64,000 nucleotides of DNA from Miscanthus floridulus (Eukaryota > Streptophyta > Magnoliopsida > Poales > Poaceae): the NCBI RefSeq assembly GCF_019320115.1, contig NC_089588.1, positions 115,106,123 through 115,170,122 on the forward strand, given 5' to 3'. The notes beneath the pieces were generated by a model. The model was given only the letters and a program-made list of their open reading frames with translations. It searched no databases and was not told the origin of the DNA. Position numbers and translations under genes: made by a program. Numbering within the stretch: the stretch's first letter is position 1; the number at the start of each line of letters is the position of its first letter. This document shows positions 8,939-20,900 of this stretch, in pieces.

Positions 8939-11900
8939 TCAGTTCTCATTTCCAGGAAGCAACGGTAAGCTCCTCTCAGTTGGTGAACCAGGGACGAAGG
9001 GGACGAAGCCGCGGCCACCGAACACCGGCCGCATGAAACCATCGTCAAACTTGCGCCAGAAATGGTGGAGGCTCGTCGGGCGGCGTAGGCTTGTGCCATT
9101 CTCAAGATCCAGGTGACCAGGGCTGTTCGCGGCCAACTGCTCAAAGAAAGACTTTGGGCTGGATGGTTCAGAAATGGAGCTTGGTTCCCTGGATAGGTGC
9201 CTTGGTGGGATCAAGAGCCTGATCAGTGGCTTGGTCAGTAGCCCAAAGACCTGCATGAACAGAGAATAATTGTTCGAGTCAGACCCATGTTGTAGCAGGA
9301 AAAGGAATGCCTCTATCACAAATCATGTTCTTATGTTTGGTACTTGTCTACAATATAAGCTTGAAAATCAATCCAGCTTGTTATGCTGTGTGTAATCCAT
9401 AGGTGTCGGAGATTGAGAAAGAACTTACAACTGTGCTGACAAAAACAACACTGATTGTGCTTGTAATCATGATAGCACTGCTAGGTTGCTGAGTATGGCC
9501 TGATCTTGTGAACTGCAGATTAAAAAAACAGCGGTTAGATCAAAAGCATGAACAGACAATTCAGCACTTAACATTCCAGACCTTTTGAGCCATATCTCCT
9601 ACAACTAAAAAGAACAAAGCGTGGACACTTTTTGGTGCGACATTTGTTTTGGGTCTGCCTCTTCACCCCCTGCGACTGCGACTTCCCTCCAGGCCACCGC
9701 AACTTCCCCCGTGCGATCCCTCTCTGCGCCGCCCCTCCCTCTCCCTCTCTCTCCTTCCCTCTCGCGATCGATCTGATCCCTCGCGTCGCCGTCCGCCTCC
9801 ATCGCACACCGTCCGCCTCTTCCCCTCGCGCCGTCCTCCACCTCCACCACACGCCCTCCGCTTCACCCCCATGCCGCCCCTCCCTCTCCCTCTCTCTCTC
9901 TCCTTCCCTCTCACACTCGGATCTTGCTCAGCACTCGCGGAGGCGCGCTGCGATGGGCCTCACAGCGAACCTCCATGGCGGAGCACAGCAGCAGGGGGAC
10001 ACCGTCGCCGCACCCCGGGAGGAACTCGGGACCCCAAGCCCGTCGTTGCTGCTCAGTAAGAGAAACGGGGGTCGTCACGTGCCCTAGGGCTGCCTTCCTG
10101 CTCCAATTTGGTACACCGGTAGTTCGATTTTGTTTTTCTGAATGCCTTCGTTTGTGTTGTAGGTATTGTTCGACTTGCTTCATAGGTCACCACGAGGTAG
10201 GCCATTGCGCAGCTTCGTGGTGCTCAATTAATGTGCGTGCCAGTTGATATGGTGTTCTGCATTACAGCAAGTACGCCAGGTTTGTGCTTCCTGGGATTCA
10301 ATTTATATGTGTTGGCTGTTTAGTTATTTTGTACCAACTAATTCTAGGTTACCTGCAAAATGGATCTGCAGCTGGTGATGCGGAATATTTGTTGAGGCTA
10401 TGGAGGCCCTCTGCATGTATGCTCCTCTTTAACCTGGACTACCTCGAAAGGTCCGTAGAGGACAATTGAGCCATTATGGTCTGCTGCCTCTCCTTACCTT
10501 CATATCGGGTTTTCATATTAGTTTCCCTAAATGTTGAAAGTTCTAATGACCTAAATTTAGGTCCATGTGCTATGCTTCCTGTGTAGTTTATGTATTAAAG
10601 AAACTAACTAGAATCATCATAAAAGCTTTACAGGACCTAGTCACATGTGTTCATATGATCCTTCGTTGCATCCTTATATGTAATGAAAGATCTACTACAT
10701 AGACCGGTCTATTCATGTACCTGTAGATTCTGTTTGAAAGATTGCTTCCATGATCACTTAATGATGTGGCCGTTGGCCTCTTTGTTAAGGAAAATGTCCC
10801 CCAGAGGGAACTCAGTGACCATGGCAATCTTGTAGTATTCAAAGTAGTGTCGGAGCTTGCGCGACGTAATCAGAATGGCGTATAAGAGCTTTTGTACCTG
10901 AGGATAACGAGTTTTGGGCTCATTAAGTACCTTGCTGATGAAGTAGACCGGGCGCTGCATCTTGTAGGCATGCTCGGCTTCCTCGCGTTCGACGACGATA
11001 GCTGTGCTGACGACGCGAGAAGTAGCAGCGATGTAGATCAATAGAGTTTCATCTGGTCGTGGCGCCGTCATGATTGGAGGCTTTGTTAGGAACAGTTTAA
11101 GCTGCTCGAAGGCTGTGTCTGCTTCCTCCGACTAGGAAAAGCACTCGAAGGCCTTGAGGAGCTTGAAGAAAGGTAGCCCTTTTTCATCGAGGCGTGATAT
11201 GAAGCAACTTAAAGCAGTCATGCAGCCTGTAAGCTTCTGTATATCCTTGACGCATGTCGGCCGTTTCATGTTGGTGATGGTGGAGACCTTGTCAGGGTTA
11301 GGTTCGATGCCTCGAGCACCGACGATGTAGCCCAGCAGTATACCGGATGGAACTCCAAAGATGCACTTTGAAGGGTTCAGCTTCCATCAGTACTTGTTCA
11401 GGTTGGCGAAAGTTTCCTCAAGGTCGGCGATAAGGTTGTCGGCGGTCTTGGTCTTGACGACCACATCATCGATGTAGGCTTCGACGTTGCGGCCAATCTG
11501 TTGGTCGAGGCACATCTGGATGGCCCTTTGATAGGTCGCCCCGGCGTTCTTCAGTCCAAAGGACATAGTTGTGTAGCAGTATGCATCGAAAGGCGTGATG
11601 AACGATGTCTTGATCTGATCTTCTTCCTTGAGGGAAATATGGTGATAGCCAGAGTAACAGTCAAGGAAGGAGAGCAGTTCATAGCCAGCGGTGGAGTCTA
11701 CAACCTCATCTATCCGAGGCAGGCCAAAGGGGTCTTTAGGGCAGTGTTTGTTAAGATCAGTATAATCAACACACATTCTCCATTCTTTATTCTTTTTTCG
11801 AATGAGAACAGGGTTTGCTAACCAATCTGGATGATACATTTCTTTTATGAATTCGGTAGCTAAGAGCCATTTTTTTTCTACCCTAATAGCCTCCTTGTCT

Positions 11901-14900
11901 AGCGCGAATCAGCAGAGTTTCTGCTTGATCGGTTCAGCAGTCGGCGAGACTTTCGAGGAGTGCTCAATCTTCTCCCGTGGTACCCCCAGCATGTCTGCGG
12001 GTTTCCAAGCAAACACATCGGCGTTTGCACATAGGAAGGAGATGAGCACGCTTTCCTATTTGGGGTCAAGGTGAGCCCCAATCTTCACGGTCTTGGAGGG
12101 GTCATCGAGGCCAAGGTTGACCTCCTTGACTTCCTTGGACTTGGCGAAGGCGCGAGGAGGCTCTAGCTCTGGGATCTCCATATCTTTGGCAGGCACCGTC
12201 TTGGCTTCGGTGACCACGCTAGCCATTTGGATAGAGAGGTCGGTAGCTTCGGCGAGGGCGAGACTCTCTGTCTCGTAGGCATAGGCGATGGAGAGGTTGG
12301 CCCGTAGGGCCAAGACTCCAGCAGGCGAAGGCGTCTTCAGCACCAGATAGGCATAGTGTGGCATGGCCATGAACTTGGCCAGAGCTGGCCGACCAAGTAT
12401 GGTGTGGTAGGCGGTGTCAAAGTTGGCGACGTAGAAGTTGATATGCTCGACGCGGTAGTTGCTTGCCGTGCCGAACTGTACTGGTAGGGTGATCTCTCCA
12501 AGTGGTTTGGATGCCCTGCCAGGTACCACACCCTAGAAGGAGGAGTCCGAGGGTGTGAGATCTGTTATCCTGAGGCCCAACTCCTTTAGGGCTCCGGTGA
12601 AGAGTAGATTCAAAGCGCTCCCACCGTCGACGAGCACTTTTCTGAAAAGCACCTTCTGGATGGTTGCGTCGAGGACGAGGGGGAAACGCCCTATGTAGGT
12701 ATGTCCGCCCACTGGTTGGCCCTGCTAAAGGTGATGGGGACCTCGGACCATGGGCGATAGCTGGGGTTGGCGGTGGTTTCTTCTGAAGTGACGGCGAGCA
12801 CTCGTCAGGCGGCGAGCTTCTATTCTCTTCTGCTCTTTGTGGAGGCGAGGCCTCCGAAGATGGTGGCGACCACCTTGTCATGGTCCTGGAAGGCATTATT
12901 ATTGCACCCAGGTGGTCGGCGACCTCCGTTCCCACCGTTGGCGTCGTCGTCCAGCTTTTTGTCCTAGAACTCCTTGGCCAAGCTGAGGCAGTCTTTCATC
13001 TTATGTTTGGTGTTCTTGTGGAGGGGGCACGAGCCGTCGAGGATCTTCTTGTACTGCTCGTCGTAATTGCGCTTGGTTCATTGATGGCAGCGACGATGTG
13101 GTCTGGCCAGCGGCGGCGATTTTGATCGGGCTTGGATCCTTCTGGTCGATCACAGGCCGCTGTGTCCGGTGGAAACTACGGTCGTCATAGTGGCGGTCGT
13201 TGTGGCGTCGATCGTCGGGGTGATCATCAGTAGCAGCGAGGTGGGCGATGAGTGCCCATATCTTCAGTTGAAGCGCACCTTGGCTTCCTCGGCGTCGGCA
13301 GTACTGGTTGGCGGTCAGTGATCATCTCGCCGATGCCTGTAGGTGGCTTGCGATTGAACTTGGAACGAAGCTCACAGTGATGAAGTCCTCGAACGAAAGG
13401 CGGTGATGACCTTAGCTTCCGTGATGTTAGGAATAGAATTCCTCATCTCGGAAAAAGCGTCTGATGTAGCTGCGGAGGAGCTCGGACGGCTTCTGGGTGA
13501 TCTGGTTGAGATCATGCTTGGTGCCCGGCCGTGTACATGTAGCCATAGAGTTATCAGGTGAAGACTTTCTTTAGCTCTTGCTAAGATCTGATGGAGTCCG
13601 GGGCAAGGCTTGTGAACCAGCTCATGGCGGCTAGAGTGAGCATGATGAGAAGATAGTTCACCATGACACTAGTGTCTCCTCCGGCGGCACGGACAGCAGT
13701 GGCGTAAGCCTACAACCACTGTGTCGGGTTCATCCTTCCTTCATAGGGTTCAACCCTAGTGATTTTAAAACCACGGGGCCACTGGAGCGTTTAGAGCGCC
13801 CTCGTGAATGCTGGGGGTCCTTTAGGGTTGTCGGCGCCATCGTCTGCGGCGTTACTGGTAGCCAGTGGCTCAAGAGCTAAGTCCGGGTTACCGTACTCCT
13901 GCTCGTATTCCTGGCGGTGACGTGCCTCTTCTTCATGGCGACCGAAGCGGCATTCATTGATACGTCGTCATGCATCTTGGAGATTGTTGAGGTGCACTCA
14001 AATGTCCTGTTTGACCTCCTGGTCATGTTGGCGATGGTGTTCGGTGCGGTGGCCCCTGGCTCCCCCTTGGAGAGGTAATGACTAGTCAGCGAAACAGCTT
14101 TGATTGGGGCGGCGATTAGATCTCGGCATAGCTAATCGGTGAATCATGCTCATGGAGCACGAAGGTCTTTGATCCTCTCAGATCTCATTGACTTGACAGT
14201 GTGTCACTTTAAGCATAGCGGTGACCTTGGTGAGCTCGGGCATCTACGGGAGGTGGGTGAGCTCATTGGTGGCCACTGCCAGATTGGCGCTTGAGTCTTG
14301 AAGACGTTGTGGCCATCAATGCGGAGACACTCTTCGTCAAGGTTGCGATGGAGCGGCCTTCCTTGCGAGTCGAACTGGTTGTTACGAGCAGCCTCGGCCA
14401 TCGCAAGGGCATGCTCATTTTCATGGTGCTGCGCGCGGTTGACGTTCTAGTTCTCGTGAGCGGCGCATTCTTCATTAGTTTCACCATTCCGAGGGGGGCT
14501 ATCGACGCTGACGTTCAAGATCGCGCCACCCCAGAAAGGCGGGAGAGGAGGTTTCTCGGTGAAGGTTTCGGCGAGGGTCTCTGTAGAGCCCTAGGACTCG
14601 AAGTCTGGATTTTCCTCCAGGATGGTCTGGAGGGTGGCTCCGAGGCGTTGGCTGGTGTGCAGCATGTTGACCGTCGGTGGGAGCTGGTCGGCGAACTGGT
14701 CGGTGAGAGGATGGATATCCCCCACTTGGTTGGCGAATTTGCCCCTCAGGGCGTCTTGGTAGGGAGCGGCGGCATTGGTGAGCCCGAAGGATAGGGCCGT
14801 AACCCCTGGAGTTTGCCAAGCAGCCTTCGATAGATCCAGATCGAAAGGTGGTCGGCGCTGAACGAGAGTGTCTAGAGCCAACTCGGCGATGGAGAGGCAA

Positions 14901-17900
14901 TCGGTGAGCTTCAGACCGACCCGATCAATGGATTCGATCAGATCGTCATTGTTGATCTGCCTCCTCTGGTAGCGAGGAAGCGGGCGGCGAGGCATTGATG
15001 AAGGCGACCTCAGAAGTGGTTCCAAGATCAGGTCTACAGTTGCAGGTGCGGGGGTGGTCGGCGTAGAACTGATCTACACCGGCCCGAGGAGCTCTCCGAC
15101 TCTGTCAGCGTTGATGACCCACGAGATGGATCCGATCGTGAAGATCTGGCTGGGCTGCGGAAGGGACGAAGAGCCTATGGAAAAAACCATCTTGTTCGAC
15201 AAGAAAACAGCATGCAGACCCCTACCTGGCGCGCCAACTGTCGACAGAATATTGTCGGCAGTCCTCCAAGGGGTATCCCACGAAGGTAGATTGATCGGCA
15301 GAGGAGCGTGAGATCAAGAACAAGAAGGCAACAAAGACACACGAGTTAGACAGGTTCAGGCCGTCAGTATGACGTAATACCCTACTCCTATAGTCTGTTG
15401 GTTTGTATTAGCTATCGTATGATATTGCCAGAATTTGGAGGGGTCCCTGCCCGCCTTATATAGTCCGAGGGCAGAGTTACAAGTCGGTTAGATCTAAGAG
15501 ATAATCGGAAAGTAATAACAGATTACAGGAATCATGGGATCATACGTATCCTAACAGATCTCATAGTATCTTCAGGATATCTCCCATGTGTCTTGCGGGA
15601 GGCGCCGAGCAGAATCGTGCCCCGCAAGGCTTTGTCTTGTGGGCTGGGCCGCCCCTGGGGGCGCAGCCCATGTGGTCTACCATGGATATCTGGGGTCATA
15701 GCCCCCACAACTCCCTATCTCAACTCCCAATCTTTCCATACTTGGGAAAATTGACCAAATCGCGGGGAAATATACAAGCACGTATATATCGACCGGCCAA
15801 TCTAGAGGTGGTAGGACGGGTTTTCAATGCAAATGTGCAAGAGAGAAAGAAAATATAAAAGTGGTTAGGTTGATTTGGAAATGGTTCGTGCGGGATTCCT
15901 GATGCAAAATTGTATTATATATTTTAGGGGCGAGATTTTATAAAATATTGGAGAAATTAAACTTAACAAATGTGCTCCCAACTTTTTTTTATCTACTTGG
16001 AAAACTCATTGATTTACCAATTGCTTTTTTACGAACTATATTGGAGATGCTCTAACTTCATGCAAAACATATGTAATACCTTTAGCTCTTGAACTTTATA
16101 GATTCATTTCCTATGTACGATATATTGAACAATTCTCTATTCTAATTATTCCCAGGATTCTTCTAATTAATATGAAACCTTTATAATAACAATACATTAA
16201 CTTTATATGGTGGTATTATTCATTCACTAGCGGGCTCTTACTTTTTTTTCTCGATTGTATTAAGGAGAAGAGTTTAAAGAAACATACAACGCGCTTCTAT
16301 TGAGCGTCGAAGGAGGTCGACCTAACACAGCTGAAGCTGGACCATCCTAGCAAAGGACCTCATGTTTCGATATTACATAAAAGGAAACAACCAATATCGA
16401 CGCAGCTTTGTGGCCTAGGTGGCCTTGCGTCTTCGCGGCTGCCTGGACGGTGCCTTTGCAACGGCCGGGAAGAGCTCGTTCAGCGCCTCGGCTTCGGACG
16501 CAGTTAGGTTGCCATTGAAGAGCCTGTCAAAGGCCTCCAACTTCGAAGCGGATGGCGCAGATGGATCCCTGGTGTAGCCCATACACTGCATGATTAGCAC
16601 CTCACCTCGCTTGGAAGCTGGCACTCGGGAGAGGCTCTGAGCCGCCAACTGCCTGCTCCGCCACAGCAGTACAGGCTTAGCAGGAGGCTATTTGGGAGGC
16701 TCACAAATCAGCAGAGAGTCCCTCTTACGTGTGACATTATTGATGAAGTTGTTGAGGCATCGTTTGGCGGAGTCGTCGTTGTCCACAACCTGGTGGGTAA
16801 TCCCTGGTGGTGAACTGGAAGGGCCATCCACCGTGAGGTCGACCGCGTGTGTCTTCGATGAGTCGACTACCCACTGAATGGGGCATGGGCGTGGTGTCTG
16901 CAGCACACAGGAGGCTACCACATCCTCCAGCTGGGGGTCGCCACTGCCGGTGCCTCATCCGGAAGCTGTGGGGTCGCCGAAGTTGATGGGAGGTGCTCAA
17001 GGGAAGGCCACATGACGGTCTGACTGCCGATGAGCGAGGCTATGAACTCCTCAACCATCGGGTCCTTTGAGATGTCATGATCCTACATGGCGCCCGGGTA
17101 CAACGTGAGCGTCAACGGGTCGGGTTCAACCATGCCTGTCGCGTTGGTCAGCCCACCGTGCCTTGCCTCAGTTCCAGCAGCGATCGAGGTGAAGTCCGAT
17201 GCCGTTTGGGGGCCCCTGTCAACCGCTCGTGACTGTCGGTGGTGACACTCGTTGCCTCAGCGGTGTCGTCCCCCTTCAGTCGGTGCCGACGTCTCCGATG
17301 CATCTGCCGTCTACGCCCACCGCTGTCATGCGTGGTCGCACCTGGCACAACAGTTGTTGCACCTGGCATAGCCCTAGCCATGCTCGATGTGTCGCCCTAA
17401 GTATACGGCCAGTTGCCCAAGATACGCTTCTGGACAGGGCGTCGTTGCCGGCCTTCTGGGGCACCAACTGTGCCGGAGCCAGAAGGAGGCACCTTTCGCC
17501 GCTGCCTACAGTCCCACGTGAGGTGTCGGAACCCCTTGCATCGGAGGCAGCATGGAGGCAGCTTGCAGGTTGCCACCCTGTGCGCGGTGGAGAGACAGTT
17601 GAAGCACTTCCCGCGTAGATCCACCGGATAGCAGGTAGGGGGCCGCTGGTTCATCGATGCAGTGCGGGTGGCCATGCCCCTCCGGCACCGCTTAACGACC
17701 CCTGTGACAAGACCTCACACCAGCCATCGGTGTTCAGAGCGGAGATGCGCTAGTGGGCGGAGCCCCTTCCGCGACGTCCGAGGCGCTGTCAGGCGGGGAC
17801 ACATCCATAGGCCGAGCAAGCAGGCTATGCACCAGCTGGGGGTGCGGCCGTGGCCGGCGAGTCCTACGGTTGCGCCGCCCGTGCACAATGATAGCACCAG

Positions 17901-20900
17901 CAACATTGTTGTGCGCACCTCCTGCGACGTTGGCTGGTCGGGCCCTCTCAGCCAGGGGCCCCTTGCCCCGCTCAACAGCAGCGTTGCCGCGAGTGATGTA
18001 TCCTGGTATTTCCTTTATCAGTAACTTAGGGTACCTTGATCGGTTTACCAATATCAGATGTTGTATATACATACAACATCTAATCTAGGCAAGTCTATTT
18101 CCTCTGCAATGTTGTTCTAGGGACCTTTGTTCCTTATGCACATCTGATACAAAAAGCTAGGGCTCATGAAGTCATGAGCGCCACGCCTTCACCAAGCAGT
18201 GGCCTCCAAGCAGCCCTCTTATACCACGTGAACAATAGTTTTTTGTGTAAATAGCTTGTGTTTCTTGATATTGCAATCAATTAGGTAATTACTTTTCTCT
18301 TGATTACTAGCAAGACAATTATCAAGCCAAAACATAACTCACTCCTTGGAAAATGACTAGCAAGCACCCCTAGGTTAATTTTTTTATTGCCAGAAGTTGG
18401 AATTTTGGCCAGATGCAAGAACCAAATGAGCATGGCCATCAGCAATCTTCTTCACTATACACTGTAATTAGTATTAGTTAGTTATGAGGTCAATAAGTCA
18501 TATTAGCTTATGGCCCTTCCATCTTTGCGAAAGTGCTCCGTTTAATCCGTCCCTGTTTTTAATCTTAGTTCTTTTCTGTAGGTAAGGAAGATCAAAGAGT
18601 AGAGCAGAGAGGGCTAGCTCTTAGATGTATCACGGAATCCTTGTGCATTGCAATGTACATCACTGAATTGAGTAACAAGATGCAGAGGTGAGAAACCCTC
18701 TCAGCGCTCCACATCTTCACGCCCTCCTGCCCGGCGATGCACATCCTCATGCCCTCCCACGGCATCGCCTCGACCCCAAACCTCTCGTCCTTCGGCTGGT
18801 TCGACAAGATCAAGTCCACCATCACTAGCAAGAAGCCCGAGGAGGGCTCCGAGGCATCCTCCTTCACGCTCATCCATAAGGCCAGTCTCAATGGGGAGTT
18901 TCATTACATTGTTTTCAATACTGCCATGTCATTTGAAATGAAATGAAACTTGGATGAAACACCCACTCTCAATAGAGAGTTTCATTCCATGGTTTCATAG
19001 GCATTTAATTCCAAGACTCATATAGAGTTGATAATCGTGCCAAGAAAGTTTCATCTAGATGAAACCCATCTCTTCTCATTCTTTAATACACTACCATGTC
19101 ATCAAAAGTGCCATGTGGAAACCTATTTAATGCAAATAAACTCACATAAAGGAACACTCAAAATTATCCTTGGTACACTCCAGAATGCTTCCCCCATTGA
19201 GACAGCTCAACCATTGTGCACCAAATAATTTGTACCTAGGATTCCATTTTATTAAAACCAATGGCTAAGAATCAACCCTCAAAGATTTCAACTGGATCCG
19301 ATGGCCAAGGTTCTTTGGATCATCCCCATGCCTAGGCTTCAACGCTCCACTCTGTGTCCCCACGCGTGGCAAGCCAGGTTTGATCACAGCTACCTCCATA
19401 AAAAAATGAAAAACAAAGAAAACCCAGCCGGAAACGCCGCGCTCCGCGCCGTCTTCTCGACCAAAATGGGAAGTCACGATCCCTTCTCACATCTCAATTG
19501 TCTCCTAGCTCCCATTTCAATCTCAATCTCATATCAACCAAACGAGAAAGTCATGGTATATCAACAATCAGCCGCTTCCTTGCCAGTTGCCACCGATCAC
19601 CCGCTCGGTTGCCGCTGGACTCCACGATATAGATTGAGACCGTGTGCCCTACATCATCAATGCAGGATTGAAATCGGCTATGCCAATGAGCACCAGATTG
19701 ATCGCCACTCTGTTCGGCAATTGATACGCCGGCATCAGCGGTTCCCGCTCCATCTTGTTGCACCACGACAGCACGAGCTGCTCGGCCCTGGCCTGGCGCT
19801 GCCCACCGTCTGCCTGCGATGACATTTCTTCTTTGAACCCACTGTGAGTTCCTCACCGGTCTATGTTGAATGGCCTTCGTGTCACATCCTCAATGCACCA
19901 TGCCACCACGGTCCTTCTCTATTCTCTCCCTTCAGATCTGTACCCATGGCTGTCATGCCTGTGACCTAAGCTTCTTAGCAAGGGCAAGACAATAGCCGCA
20001 GATGGCGATAGACTCTCAGTTGCCGCGGCCTTGCACGCCCCAACCGCTAGCATGCATGTCGGCTATTTTCTTATTCATGTGCTTGGCACAAATAGCATAT
20101 AGGAGTAGGGGCGGAATCACCAGTGTGCCGCAAGCCATGGTGGGCGCCATACCTGGTGGCCGACGAGCACACGGGCCATCCCATGGCAGCGACAATTGCC
20201 TGACTAAGATTGGAAGTACTATGCGGCATGTATGATGTATTATACCACACAAGTATAATATGGCTCGGTATCGTTGTTAGTGTTTCAGAGTTTCTGTATA
20301 AAAATTATGGTGCAGACAATTAATCTATCCCCACCCCAAATATCAAGCACTGTATCCAAAGAAAGGAAAAATATCGATGGCGCCGAGGTAGCGCAGCACA
20401 GCGGAATGCTTCTTGAAGGCATTGACGACGGTGGCCTCGTTGGCCCGCCTTCAGACTAACTAATGTCATCCTGTATATTTTTCATGATTTTGGTTTCTCA
20501 GTTGTCGATATGGGTTCTGGCTGTCGGTCGCTCAAAAGAAAGAGGGTGTACGCTGACCCGCCGCCTGCAATCACCGATACACACATCTATAGGCAACTAC
20601 GTTACATTTATCTTGTAATTGATCGAGGCAATCATTTTCTATCAACATAGGTTTACTCGTGTGTTTTATCATTTTGATTGACATGGACGGGATTGTAGAT
20701 GGGTTGAATTCCATGAAGTGGGAATGGAACACATATCTTCCATATGGGATGTGAGTGCCATGGTTTTTTGGAAAGACAACGTACGACATCACCATGGTGA
20801 TATATATTTGTGTGTAATTTTGAAGGATGAGCAGGTGCATTTTGAGCTCATCTTTTTGGACCATGTCTAATTTTTTTCTACAGACCATTATTATCTATCT

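Larger units (their letters stand above)
10755..15711 (-). mobile_element. Gypsy-1: 3'-truncated Ty3/gypsy retrotransposon in NHX intron 11
   Basis: On the minus strand, from right to left, come a 5' LTR (15239-15711), a primer binding site, gag (about 12600-15025), protease (12056-12529), reverse transcriptase (11387-11839) and the start of RNase H (10754-11071). It stops near 10755, just after the RNase H segment GHIIK, so the rest of RNase H, integrase and the 3' LTR are missing. It has the same orientation as NHX. The frames are broken in many places, so it is not autonomous. Confidence 0.9.

Noticed and set aside
8939..9512. A separate small gene encoding a short protein downstream of a gypsy element
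   Set aside because: The two exons encode the C-terminal end of NHX and match the phase of exon 11 at 22521; together they give the usual family length.
9568..10183. Several overlapping Arg/Pro-rich ORFs
   Set aside because: They are shadows of a C/T-rich GC block in different frames; none has a recognisable domain.
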